Below, in pieces: positions 24,707 through 33,119 of a stretch of 62,927 nt of DNA. Each line of letters begins with the position of its first letter. The first letter of the stretch is position 1. The position numbers and the translations under genes are program-made. The stretch lies in assembly GCA_027051165.1 (NCBI GenBank), contig JALTZZ010000048.1:1-62927 (forward strand), given 5' to 3'. Source of the stretch: an archaeon (GTDB taxonomy: Archaea; Hydrothermarchaeota; Hydrothermarchaeia; JALTZZ01). The notes beneath the pieces are model-generated. The model worked only from the letters and a program-made list of their open reading frames with translations. It did not search any database and had not been told where the DNA came from.

Positions 24707-26425
24707 ATGCTCGATATTAACAAATATCTAATAATAGCTCTCGTTGCATTTTTCGCAATATATTTTGCTCCCGTAGATGCTGGTGGAAACGTTGTAAAAG
24801 TTAGCGATGGTAGGGGTGTTGTTGTCGAGAATAAGCTTGTTGTAGTGGATGAGGATGGATATATAAAAACCTCAGATGGCAAGTTCCTTTTAACAGAAGA
24901 TGGATATAAACTAATAGTTGGTGGAAAAGACAAAGAAAAAGTTTTTGTTTTTAAGGATAAAATTTTTAGAACGATTGTTACAGACAGCGGCATGCAAATA
25001 GTAGCAGAAGATGGAAGGAGAATCTATGAGCACAATGGAAATATAATAACCCAAGATTTTAAAAAAGTAATAACTGAGGATGGAAAATTGGTAAAATCGG
25101 GCGAAAGGGCTATTTTATCAAGAAACGGTAAAATAATAATCGCTATAATGATTTTTGCTTTAATACTTTTTTTAACAGAGGCTATACCATTACCAGCGGT
25201 TGCACTTCTTATAGGTATCTTTCAGGTATTCTTTATGAAGTCTAATCCGAACGATGTTGCAAAAAGCTTCTTCAACGACAGCGTATTTTTTATAATGGGA
25301 AGCTTGATGATTGCAAAAGCATTCGTAAAGCAAGGCATTGACAAAAGAATTGCCCTTGCTATCCTCAAAAGAACAGGAACAAAGGTAGATAGCGTTGTTA
25401 CGGGCATTGTTGCATCTACAGCTATATTAGCTGCTTTTATAGCCGATCATACCGTTGCGGCAATGTTCCTTCCAATAGGAATCGCTCTTACTGTAAACAG
25501 CGGAAGCGGGTTGAAAAATCTTGGAAAACTTCTAATGTTCGCCATAGCATACGGCTGCGCCATCGGTGGTCCGGGAACTCCGAGCGGAGGTGCAAGAAAC
25601 GTTATTGTAATAGAATACTGGAAGGAGCTCTTTGGATTCAATATGAGTTACGGATTATGGCTTTTATTTTCTTTCCCCTTTGTTCTTATAATGATACCTC
25701 TTACGGCAAAAGTTCTCAACATAGTTTTTAAACCAGAGGTTAAAAATCTTTCAAGAGCTATGGAGACCATAAGAGAAGAGCTTAAGAATAAGCCTATGTC
25801 GAGGAACGAAAAGCTTGCAATAGCACTTTTTGCGACAATTCTCCTAATGTGGATTACTCTGAGCACTAAGTTTGGTTTGGGAACCATAGCACTTTTTGGA
25901 GCTCTCTTATTCCTCATTTTTAGGCTTGCTGAATGGAAGGATTTCAACAGAATAGATTGGGGAGTTGTTCTCCTATACGCTGGTGCTATGAGTCTTGGGT
26001 TGGCAATGATAAATACGGGTGCGGCAAGATGGATAGCGGAGAACTTCCTTGAAATATTAAGTAGATACGGATTAGCAACTGAGCTTGGACTATCACTTGC
26101 AACCGCTCTTTTAGTTGGAGCAATGACGAATACTATGAGCAATGCTGCTGCTGTAGCAGTTACAAGTCCGATAACGATGAACATGGCATCTTTAGCCGAT
26201 ATAAGTGTGGTTTATATAGGTCTGGTAACCTCTATAAGCTCTGCATTTGCATACCTCATGGTTATAGCCACCCCACCAAATGCGATAGTATATTCTTCTG
26301 GCTACCTAAAGCCTATAGATTTTCTAAAAGCTGGATTTATCATGTTCTTTATATCAATGCTTGTCTTAATAGTAATGATAAAGGTTTGGTGGCCCTTTGT
26401 TAGTCTAATTACGGGGGTGATTTAA
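24707..26425 (+). CDS. SLC13/DASS-type anion symporter with an extra surface domain
   Basis: The C-terminal 430 residues are a divalent-anion:Na+ symporter (sulfate/dicarboxylate family), with GGPGTPSGGARNVIVIEYW and MTNTMSNAAAVAV as the two SNT-like substrate/ion motifs and about ten membrane helices. The first helix (about 7-22) is separated from the second (about 145-162) by some 120 hydrophilic, beta-rich residues with repeated EDG(K/Y/R) units (TEDGYKL, AEDGRRI, TEDGKLV). This insert should face outside the cell and is not part of the standard fold. In a sulfate reducer, sulfate or an organic acid is a likely substrate (inference). Confidence 0.82.
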   Translation: MLDINKYLIIALVAFFAIYFAPVDAGGNVVKVSDGRGVVVENKLVVVDEDGYIKTSDGKFLLTEDGYKLIVGGKDKEKVFVFKDKIFRTIVTDSGMQIVAEDGRRIYEHNGNIITQDFKKVITEDGKLVKSGERAILSRNGKIIIAIMIFALILFLTEAIPLPAVALLIGIFQVFFMKSNPNDVAKSFFNDSVFFIMGSLMIAKAFVKQGIDKRIALAILKRTGTKVDSVVTGIVASTAILAAFIADHTVAAMFLPIGIALTVNSGSGLKNLGKLLMFAIAYGCAIGGPGTPSGGARNVIVIEYWKELFGFNMSYGLWLLFSFPFVLIMIPLTAKVLNIVFKPEVKNLSRAMETIREELKNKPMSRNEKLAIALFATILLMWITLSTKFGLGTIALFGALLFLIFRLAEWKDFNRIDWGVVLLYAGAMSLGLAMINTGAARWIAENFLEILSRYGLATELGLSLATALLVGAMTNTMSNAAAVAVTSPITMNMASLADISVVYIGLVTSISSAFAYLMVIATPPNAIVYSSGYLKPIDFLKAGFIMFFISMLVLIVMIKVWWPFVSLITGVI

Positions 26426-27136
26426 ATTAAGTTTCTCATATGCGTTGCAGATAGCGATAAGGCATACAACGCGGTTAGGATGGGTGGTGAGATAGCAAAA
26501 AAGCTCAACTCCGATATAACACTCCTTCATATAATCGAAAAGCCAATCTCGGTATATGAAATAGAATCAACAAAGGAAATTCTTGAGGAATGGGGAATAG
26601 ATTTCTCCGCCATAGTATGTTTAAAAAAAGCTAAGAGCATATTAAAAGAAATTGGATACAGAGCTGTGATAAAAAATAAAAAAGAAGAAATAGCTCACGA
26701 AATAAAACCCGGTGTATATGAAATTCTTGAAGAAGAAATAAAAAGAAAGTTGATAATAAAGGTTAGAGAGGGAAAACTTTATGAAGAAATCTTAAAAGAA
26801 GTCAAAGATATTAGCTATGACTATCTCTTTATAGGAAAAAGCAGAAGAGCGGGATTAAAAAGGAAAATTTTCAAAAGTAGATCAGAAGCTATAGCAAAAA
26901 AAGTTAATATACCTGTATTTATAATTACAAAGAGCACAAAAATAGAAAAAATAGGTATTGACAATAATGTTAAAGATTTTGGGCTTGAATTTTCAGCAAA
27001 AATCAACGTTGAAAGTGAAACAAAAGATTTTGATTATCTAATTGAAAATTATGAAAGATACGATATTGTTGTAACAGAAAAAAAGAAAATAAAATCTTTT
27101 GAAGAAAAAACAGAGGCAAATATTCTCGTTGTTTAG
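26426..27136 (+). CDS. Universal-stress-protein-like protein, probably starting at ATT
   Basis: The sequence KFLICVADSDKAYNAV, then IAKKLNSDITLLHIIEKP, is the first beta-alpha-beta unit of the Usp fold. A start at the first ATG (26480) would remove that strand. In frame upstream, an ATT at 26426 follows directly on the transporter's TAA stop and has GGGGGTGA (26413-26420) five bases before it. ATT is therefore the likely start. A later motif YDYLFIGKSRRAG gives the usual fourth strand. The C-terminal 60 residues end with a degenerate second half. It is fused operon-style to the SLC13 gene, a common pairing of Usp with transporters. Confidence 0.7.
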   Translation: MKFLICVADSDKAYNAVRMGGEIAKKLNSDITLLHIIEKPISVYEIESTKEILEEWGIDFSAIVCLKKAKSILKEIGYRAVIKNKKEEIAHEIKPGVYEILEEEIKRKLIIKVREGKLYEEILKEVKDISYDYLFIGKSRRAGLKRKIFKSRSEAIAKKVNIPVFIITKSTKIEKIGIDNNVKDFGLEFSAKINVESETKDFDYLIENYERYDIVVTEKKKIKSFEEKTEANILVV

Positions 27137-27312
27137 TTTTTTATTTATTCTACTCATCAATTTTATTGTTTTGCTTATCAGAAAGCGCCTGCACATGTAA
27201 AAATAGATAATTAAAAATAAATACTGAATTACAGAGTTACAATCCTCAAAGTAAGCGACTATTAAAAATGGAGATTAATTTATTTTACTTTGTTAGGTGT
27301 TGCATTAATAAC

Positions 27313-28611
27313 ATGACACTTGAAAAGCTCAGCGAAAGCCTTACAAAAGTTGTTAAAAAGATCACCTTTGCAACATTTATAGATGAAAAGTTCGTTAAAG
27401 AGATTATTAGAGATATACAGAGAGCATTGCTCAGTGCTGATGTAAATGTTAGACTCGTTTTTGAGCTTTCAAAAAGAATAGAGGAGAGAGCTTTAAAAGA
27501 AAAGCCGAAAGGTTTGGGTAAGAAAGAGCATGTTCTGAGAATACTTTATGAAGAACTCGTAAAACTTGTTGGTAAGAAGAAGGAAATACCCCTAAAAGCT
27601 AAGATAATGCTTGTAGGGATTCAGGGCTCTGGAAAAACAACAACCGTAGCTAAGCTTGCAAAGTTTTATTTGAAAAAAGGGCTTAAGCCTTGTGTGGTTG
27701 CATGCGATACATACAGACCAGCGGCATTTGAACAGCTTCAGCAGCTTTTAGAACCTATAAACGTTAAACTGTTTGGTTCTGCAGATGCAAAAGATCCTTT
27801 GAAGGTGCTCAAGGAAAGTCTTGAGAAGGTAAGGAAATATGATGTTGTAATCGTTGATACAGCTGGAAGACATAAAAGTGAGAAAGAACTTTTTGATGAA
27901 ATGAAAAAACTGGCTGAGATTCTAAAACCTGATGAGAAGTTCCTTGTAATAGACTCGACTATAGGACAAAGAGCTAGAGAACAGGCTAAGGCTTTTCACG
28001 AAGCTATAGGCATAACGGGCGTTATACTTACGAAGCTCGATGGCTCAGCTAAGGGAGGAGGTGCACTTAGCGCTGTTGCTGAAACTGGAGCTCCAATAGT
28101 TTTTATAGGAACTGGTGAAAAAATAGATGATTTTGAGCCTTTTGATCCGGACAGATTCATCTCAAGGCTTTTGGGAATGGGAGACTTGCGGAGTCTTATG
28201 GAGAAGGTTAAGGAAGTTGCAAAGGAGAAGGACTTTGAAAGCATATTAAAGGGGGATTTCACGCTCTTAGACCTTCAAGAACAGCTTGAAGGTATATCAA
28301 AGCTTGGAAAGCTTGGAAGCATTATAAAAATGATCCCCGGAATAAGCATGATGTTAAGTAAGGAACATATAGACTTAACAGAAAAGAAAATAAAGAAATA
28401 TTTAACTATTTTGAATTCCATGACTATTGAAGAGAGATTGAATCCAAAAATACTAAACTCTTCGAGAATAAGGAGAATAGCCATGGGTTCTGGAACGAGC
28501 ATCGAAGAAGTAAGAGAACTTATAAACTACTATAAAACTATGAAAAAAGCTATAAGAAGCTTTAGAAGAGGTGCTTTTAGAGGAAGATTTCCATTTAAGA
28601 TTAAAATCTAA
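27313..28611 (+). CDS. srp54: Signal recognition particle GTPase SRP54 (Ffh)
   Basis: SRP54 binds signal sequences emerging from ribosomes and the SRP RNA, and docks with FtsY. The N domain begins [14 protein letters not shown]. The G domain has G1 [11 protein letters not shown]3 DTAGRH and G4 [11 protein letters not shown]. The C-terminal M domain is methionine-rich ([21 protein letters not shown]), the part that binds signal peptide and RNA. The start at 27313 gives the standard length of 432; an upstream in-frame ATG at 27268 would add 15 unusual residues. It stands alone on the plus strand. Confidence 0.96.
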   Translation: MTLEKLSESLTKVVKKITFATFIDEKFVKEIIRDIQRALLSADVNVRLVFELSKRIEERALKEKPKGLGKKEHVLRILYEELVKLVGKKKEIPLKAKIMLVGIQGSGKTTTVAKLAKFYLKKGLKPCVVACDTYRPAAFEQLQQLLEPINVKLFGSADAKDPLKVLKESLEKVRKYDVVIVDTAGRHKSEKELFDEMKKLAEILKPDEKFLVIDSTIGQRAREQAKAFHEAIGITGVILTKLDGSAKGGGALSAVAETGAPIVFIGTGEKIDDFEPFDPDRFISRLLGMGDLRSLMEKVKEVAKEKDFESILKGDFTLLDLQEQLEGISKLGKLGSIIKMIPGISMMLSKEHIDLTEKKIKKYLTILNSMTIEERLNPKILNSSRIRRIAMGSGTSIEEVRELINYYKTMKKAIRSFRRGAFRGRFPFKIKI

Positions 28612-28728
28612 TTATAGATGCAGAACCTAAATAAATGAGTGTAGATTTCTGCTCTGAATATAAACGGTTCCCTTTCCAGATAATTCAACGACTAAATTCT
28701 GAGCTCTGAAATGCTGTTCTAAAAACAC

Positions 28729-29001
28729 TTATACTTTTAATCTTAGCCCGTGTGTGAACGCTACAAGATGTCCAGCACCTACAATAATTTTTTCATTTTT
28801 GAGCTCTCTTTTGATTAAGCTTCCAAAACCTGATAAAAATACATTTCCATACCCTCTAAGCTTTAGCAGAAAGATCCCTTCTTTCGAAAATACTGTTCTA
28901 ATGCTACCGACTTCCGTATCTACCTCTACATCACCGCCCACTGCTAAAAAATCGTGGTGCTCTCTATCTCCAAGATACGGAGGAGCTAAAGTTACAGTTT
29001 T
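28729..29001 (-). pseudogene. C-terminal remnant of an AIM24/TIGR00266-family protein
   Basis: About 90 codons are open. They read TVTLAPPYLGD, HHDFLAVGGDVEVDTE, EGIFLLKLRGYGNVFLSGFGS and IIVGAGHLVAFTHGL, the ordered motifs of the second half of the AIM24/TIGR00266 beta-prism family. The N-terminal half is missing: a TAA at 29004-29002 closes the frame upstream, and the only ATG, at 28941, falls in mid-domain. The protein would not fold normally. This looks like a truncated gene. Confidence 0.6.
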
Positions 29002-29065
29002 TTATAATTCTGTATTTCATTAGAAAATCCTGAATTGTTGTGGAATTATTTTTCGACTTTTGAAT

Positions 29066-29479
29066 TTACTTTGGACAGCACTCACCACGTGGTATTGGTT
29101 TGCCGTGTGGACACTCTTTCGGGTGGTTTAAGAGCGTGCATATCGCATCTGCAATTTCGCTTGATATTGTGTGCTCCATTCTGCATACAACCTCCTCGTC
29201 AACGCTTACCTTTAAGACCCTGTCGAGAAGAACCTCAACGAGTCTGTGGTTTCTAACAATTCTTTCTGCTTCTTTAATGCCAGCATCTGTCAGCTTGGCT
29301 CCGTCTCTTGTATATTCTATTAACCCAAAGGACTCCAGCTTTCTGAACATCTCCACAACGCTTGCTGGAGTTATTTTTAGTGCCTCAGCCATCTCCTTAA
29401 CTCTGACAATATCCTTACCCTCTTCAAGAAAGACGTATAAGGCTTCAAGATACTCTTCAACGCTTTCGCTCAGCTTCAT
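29066..29479 (-). CDS. DtxR-family metal-dependent repressor
   Basis: This is a 137-residue regulator with the winged-helix domain at about 1-65 (VKEMAEALKITPASVVEMFRKLE) and the metal-binding/dimer domain after it (ERIVRNHRLVEVLL, CRMEHTIS). The end has the motif CPHGKPIPRGECC, shared with the neighbouring 211-residue regulator. It is the third gene of the feoB operon, eight bases after the second. In Archaeoglobus and others DtxR-type proteins sense Fe(II) or Mn(II). The two operators in front of feoB match the DtxR dyad, so autoregulation is likely. Confidence 0.9.
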   Translation of the reverse strand: MKLSESVEEYLEALYVFLEEGKDIVRVKEMAEALKITPASVVEMFRKLESFGLIEYTRDGAKLTDAGIKEAERIVRNHRLVEVLLDRVLKVSVDEEVVCRMEHTISSEIADAICTLLNHPKECPHGKPIPRGECCPK

Positions 29480-29487
29480 AATCCCAC

Positions 29488-30123
29488 CTAATCAAGAGGC
29501 TTTACGTAAATGCTTTTTGCTACCTCTCTGTCGAATGATATAAGAGAACTTCCGAGCTTTATTGTAAAGCTTGGAAATTTTTGCTTAAGCTCAACAACTC
29601 TCTTCGGCTGAAGACCGAGTGAGGAAAACCTCTCAAGCAGACTCTTATCTTTTATTAATGTATATACTATTTCGGCTTTCTTCCCTATCTCAAGCTCTTG
29701 AAGCGGTATTATAATTGATTTAACCTCTTTTGTATACTTTAGACAGCATTCCCCGCGAGGTATCTCTTTTCCATGCGGACAAAGAGCTGGGTGCCCTAAG
29801 AACGTGCATATCTTATCCGTAAGCTCTTCATCAATTATATGCTCAAATTTGCATGCAAATCCCTCGGAAGCCTCTTTTTCAACATCGAAAACTGTGGTTA
29901 AAAGAACTTCTGCAAGTCTGTGTCTTCTTATTATTTTTTTAGCTATTTTTCTTCCTCTGCCTATGAGTTTTATTTCCCCGTTTCCCTTTATTTTTATATA
30001 ACCCTCTCTTACAAGCCTTTCAAGAATATCCTTATCAAATACCTTTAAAAAATTTTCCACAGTATTTTCTTCCTGTTCTTCAAGAACCCATATATATTCA
30101 AGAGCTTCTTCAATAATTTCCAC
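29488..30123 (-). CDS. DtxR-like regulator fused to a FeoA/SH3 domain
   Basis: This is a 211-residue protein. The first 70 residues take the place of the winged helix but are poorly conserved. Residues about 65-135 are a recognisable DtxR metal/dimer domain (IIRRHRLAEVLL, CKFEHIIDEEL, CPHGKEIPRGECC). Residues 136-211 are a FeoA-type SH3 domain (LLERFSSLGLQPKRVVELKQ). A FeoA-like domain is expected next to FeoB, and here it is supplied as a fusion to the regulator. The gene starts four bases after feoB. It may act as a FeoB partner as much as a repressor. Confidence 0.82.
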   Translation of the reverse strand: MEIIEEALEYIWVLEEQEENTVENFLKVFDKDILERLVREGYIKIKGNGEIKLIGRGRKIAKKIIRRHRLAEVLLTTVFDVEKEASEGFACKFEHIIDEELTDKICTFLGHPALCPHGKEIPRGECCLKYTKEVKSIIIPLQELEIGKKAEIVYTLIKDKSLLERFSSLGLQPKRVVELKQKFPSFTIKLGSSLISFDREVAKSIYVKPLD

Positions 30124-30127
30124 AACA

Positions 30128-32110
30128 TCACCCCATAAATGCTCTAAGCAGAATGTTCAAGATTCCGCCTATAATGAAGGCTGTGGGTATTATTGTAATC
30201 AGAGCAACCAATGTAAACTTTACCCCTCTCTCCTTTATCATTATAAGCAGATTTGCCAAGCATGGGACGAAGAGTGTTATTGTAACCACGCTTACGATTA
30301 TCTGCACCGAATCTAATAAGCCTTTTTCGTAGAGTGCAAAGAATCCAGCAGCTCCAAAGTCTCTTCGTAGAAAGCCCAGTATAAATGCACTTGCTGCTTC
30401 TCTTGGTAAACCTAAGAGGTTAACTGTAACTGGTTCAAATACTCTGTATAACGTGTTAAGCATGTTTAATTTATCCATTACGAAGAGAAGCAAAGTTCCA
30501 AGTATGAATATTGGAACAGCCTCTATGAGATACCATTTAAGTCTTGTCCATGTTTTTATAATGATGTTTGAGAGCTTTGGAACTCTTAAGGGCGGGAGCT
30601 CGTATATATAGAAGCTGCTTTCTCCCGTTTTTATAATTTTGCTCAGCATGTAACCGACGAGGACTAATACTATGATAACAACGCCAAACCATATACCAAA
30701 GGCTAATATTCCAACACCTGCTATCAAGGATAGAATAACCCCTTGCTGAGCAGAGCAAGGAATTGCAAGTGCTAAGAGATACGTAGCGATAAGCCTCTCT
30801 TTAACCGTCGATAATGTTCTTGTTGTTATCGTTGCCATTGTAACGCAGCCGGCTCCGAGTATGAGAGGAATTATTGCTCTTCCGCTAAGCCCTATTTTTT
30901 TAAGGACGATATTTACGTAGCTCGCAAGCCTCGGCAAGTAACCGCTATCTTCAAGAATGCCAAAAGCTATGAAAAATGTTGTTACTACTGGTAGAATGAT
31001 TGCGAATGCGTAGGTTAGAGCCATTGTAAATATTCCATACTCTCCAACAAGCAAATCTTTAATTATTCCATCTCCGAATACTGTATAAACAATTTCTTTT
31101 ATTTTTGGGTTTATAATTCCATTAAATATTTTTTCCTCCATAAGGTCGACGAGCACGCCGGCACCAAATACACCCACGAAGTAATAGAAGAACAGAATTG
31201 TTACGAAAATAAAGAATAGTGAATAGAATGGATGAATTATGTAGTCATCAAGTTTATCTAAAAATGTCTTGTATTTTATCTCTTCCTTTTTTATAATTTC
31301 AGAAACTATTCTATCTGCATATTTCTGCCTTGTTCTATTTATTATATAGCCTACTGGTATGGAAAATTTCCTTTTTAATGTGTTTACGACTTCATCTATA
31401 TGCCTAAGTTCTTTTTCTTTAAGATTCTTTCTTAAATAATCCTTCAGAGTTTCATCCCCGGAAAGTATCATTAGTGCAAGACTCCTTCTTGATATTCTGC
31501 TTTCTGGAAGCATGTGCTCAATTTCCTTTACTGCTTTTTCAATTTCATCTGGATATTTTATATCTATTTTAGGAACTTTTGCATTTTTTAGAGAACCGTA
31601 GAGCTCTTTAATACCCTTGTTTTCTATTGCCACCGTTGGCACAACTTTAGTTTTTAAGATTTTTTCAAGCTTTTTATAATCTATCAAAATTCCTTTGGAA
31701 AGTGCTTCGTCAAACATGTTGAGAGCAACTACTAAAGGCAAGCCAGCCTCCGCAATCTGAATTGCTAAATTTATACCCCTGTCAAGATTCTTCGAGTCAA
31801 CAACGAGGATAACCTTGTCAATGTGCCAGTTGAGAAGTATGTCTCTTGTAACTCTTTCGTCCTCGCCGTTTGGTATTAAGCTATACGTGCCGGGGGTATC
31901 TATTATTTCAACATTTCCATCGAATCTCAGCGGTGCTTGAAAAATTTCAACTGTTGTTCCGGGATAGTTCGATATATTTGCTGATTTATGTGTTAACCTA
32001 CTGAAAAGAGCTGATTTTCCCACATTTGGATTTCCGACCAGAGCTACTATCTCTTTTTTACCACTCTTATTTGCTGAATATTCACCACAACCTCTGCACA
32101 TGAATGCCAT
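30128..32110 (-). CDS. feoB: Ferrous iron transporter FeoB
   Basis: FeoB is a GTP-dependent Fe(II) importer in the cytoplasmic membrane, 660 residues long. The G domain has G1 GNPNVGKS at about 27-34, G3 DTPGTY and G4 NMFD. After a helical guanine-dissociation-inhibitor-like linker come the two Gate domains with about nine helices (LPVVTTFFIAFGILEDSGYLPRLA; CAQQG-like CSAQQG). The N-terminus has an unusual CXXC, MCRGCG, before the G domain. GGGGTGG precedes the ATG. It is the first gene of an iron operon with two DtxR-type regulators. Confidence 0.95.
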   Translation of the reverse strand: MAFMCRGCGEYSANKSGKKEIVALVGNPNVGKSALFSRLTHKSANISNYPGTTVEIFQAPLRFDGNVEIIDTPGTYSLIPNGEDERVTRDILLNWHIDKVILVVDSKNLDRGINLAIQIAEAGLPLVVALNMFDEALSKGILIDYKKLEKILKTKVVPTVAIENKGIKELYGSLKNAKVPKIDIKYPDEIEKAVKEIEHMLPESRISRRSLALMILSGDETLKDYLRKNLKEKELRHIDEVVNTLKRKFSIPVGYIINRTRQKYADRIVSEIIKKEEIKYKTFLDKLDDYIIHPFYSLFFIFVTILFFYYFVGVFGAGVLVDLMEEKIFNGIINPKIKEIVYTVFGDGIIKDLLVGEYGIFTMALTYAFAIILPVVTTFFIAFGILEDSGYLPRLASYVNIVLKKIGLSGRAIIPLILGAGCVTMATITTRTLSTVKERLIATYLLALAIPCSAQQGVILSLIAGVGILAFGIWFGVVIIVLVLVGYMLSKIIKTGESSFYIYELPPLRVPKLSNIIIKTWTRLKWYLIEAVPIFILGTLLLFVMDKLNMLNTLYRVFEPVTVNLLGLPREAASAFILGFLRRDFGAAGFFALYEKGLLDSVQIIVSVVTITLFVPCLANLLIMIKERGVKFTLVALITIIPTAFIIGGILNILLRAFMG

Positions 32111-32122
32111 CGCACCACCCCA

Positions 32123-32136
32123 TTAGGCTAACCTAA
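32123..32136. promoter_or_regulatory. DtxR-type operator 1 upstream of feoB
   Basis: TTAGGCTAACCTAA is an inverted repeat TTAGG-N4-CCTAA, the core of the DtxR/IdeR/MDR1 operator type. It lies 13 bases upstream of the feoB ATG. Together with site 2 it covers the expected transcription start, because a TATA-like sequence (TTTTATTTAAAA on the minus strand, about 32174-32185) lies about 25 bases further upstream. Repression by one of the two DtxR proteins of the operon is the natural reading. Confidence 0.85.
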
Positions 32137-32139
32137 TAA

Positions 32140-32153
32140 TTAGGCATACCTAA
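32140..32153. promoter_or_regulatory. DtxR-type operator 2 upstream of feoB
   Basis: TTAGGCATACCTAA is a second TTAGG-N4-CCTAA dyad. Its centre is 17 bases from that of operator 1, so dimers could bind side by side on nearly opposite faces of the helix. Confidence 0.85.
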
Positions 32154-32339
32154 TGAAACTATTATTGAAATTTTAAATAAAAGACTCACATACTTAGCTT
32201 GAGTGTTGTATGAATTTTTTAAAATAATAATAAGATAGATGCAAGTTTTTGTGTCGAAATAAAGATCTTACTAAAAACAGAGACTAAAGTAAGCATTGTT
32301 CCTATAAACGTTGCAAGTGTAAACTGTCATATTCTTTAA

Positions 32340-32528
32340 ATTTTCCTTCGAGATCTTTTGAATCCTTTTTCTTCTGTTTCATCTCTCAAAGGAGCAGTAA
32401 ACTGCTTTAAATCAATCATTGAGTTGAAGAAAAAGTTTAACCTCAAAAAACAGATAAAAACTGGTAGCAAAATTTACTTACGTAGTGATTATGTTTTAAG
32501 AAAATTGAATACAGAATATCTTAAATGA
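32340..32528 (+). pseudogene. Open fragment of an unrecognised protein
   Basis: Sixty-two codons are open with no start codon near the beginning, ending in TGA at 32526-32528. The sequence looks like real protein (IFLRDLLNPFSSVSSLKGAV, FKSIIELKKKFNLKKQ), helical and basic, but I cannot name a family. It is probably the tail of a decayed gene. The remainder of the gap, 32186-32339 and 32529-32677, shows no coding or structural signal that I can support. Confidence 0.3.
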
Positions 32529-32677
32529 ACATTTGACAGAATGATTTTAAATGTTTTTTAATACTTCAAAACAAACACAAAAAAGTCCTATTTTACTCTT
32601 TTAAAATCTTTCAGTTGCAAAGCAAAAAGAAAATAATTATAAAACATAGGCTAAGTTCTTACTATTTCTTTCTCTTC

Positions 32678-33009
32678 CTAAGTAAAGACCTTTTCCTCAA
32701 GCTTTCTTAACCTAATTAGAATGTCTTTTATTATTTCCTGATCTTTTCTGAACTTCTCAAATTCAGCTTTTAAGTTCCCTATCTCTATAGTAAACGAATC
32801 AATTCTTGCATTGGTCTCATCTATGAATCGAGGCGTTTATTTGTAATTTCAAGAGCAGTTTTCATGCCTTCGATAGCAATTCTAAAGCCTTCAAGAGTTC
32901 CTCTAACCTCCCTTTTAAACTCTCTCAGCTCTTGCTTTAAATCGCCTATAATTGCTTCTTTAAGCTTTTCAACCATCTTATCGTATTCCATCTTAAAAAA
33001 AGCCTTCAA
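32678..33009 (-). pseudogene. Frameshifted coiled-coil protein gene
   Basis: The first part (MKAFFKMEYDKMVEKLKEAI...ITNKRLDS) ends in a TAG at about 32821. The coding sequence resumes in another frame at once (IDETNARIDSFTIEIGNLKAEFEKF...RKLEEKVFT) and ends at 32678. One small insertion or deletion near 32825 joins the halves into a protein of about 109 residues rich in heptads. It resembles the intact coiled-coil gene at 14051-14527 in style and may be a decayed relative. Confidence 0.6.
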
Positions 33010-33119
33010 TAGCGTTGAACAAAAAACTTACTCTGCTACAATTTTAGATTAGAGTGATAAAAAAAGTAACAAATATAAATCTTTAGAAAGAAACACGAAA
33101 ATAACACGCGATTTAACAC

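Noticed and set aside
26480-27136. ATG start for the Usp-like gene
   Set aside because: It would remove the first strand and helix of the fold; the ATT at 26426 with its strong ribosome site fits better.
29035-29543. Plus-strand open frames opposite the DtxR genes
   Set aside because: Antisense shadows of clear DtxR-family genes; no independent motif.
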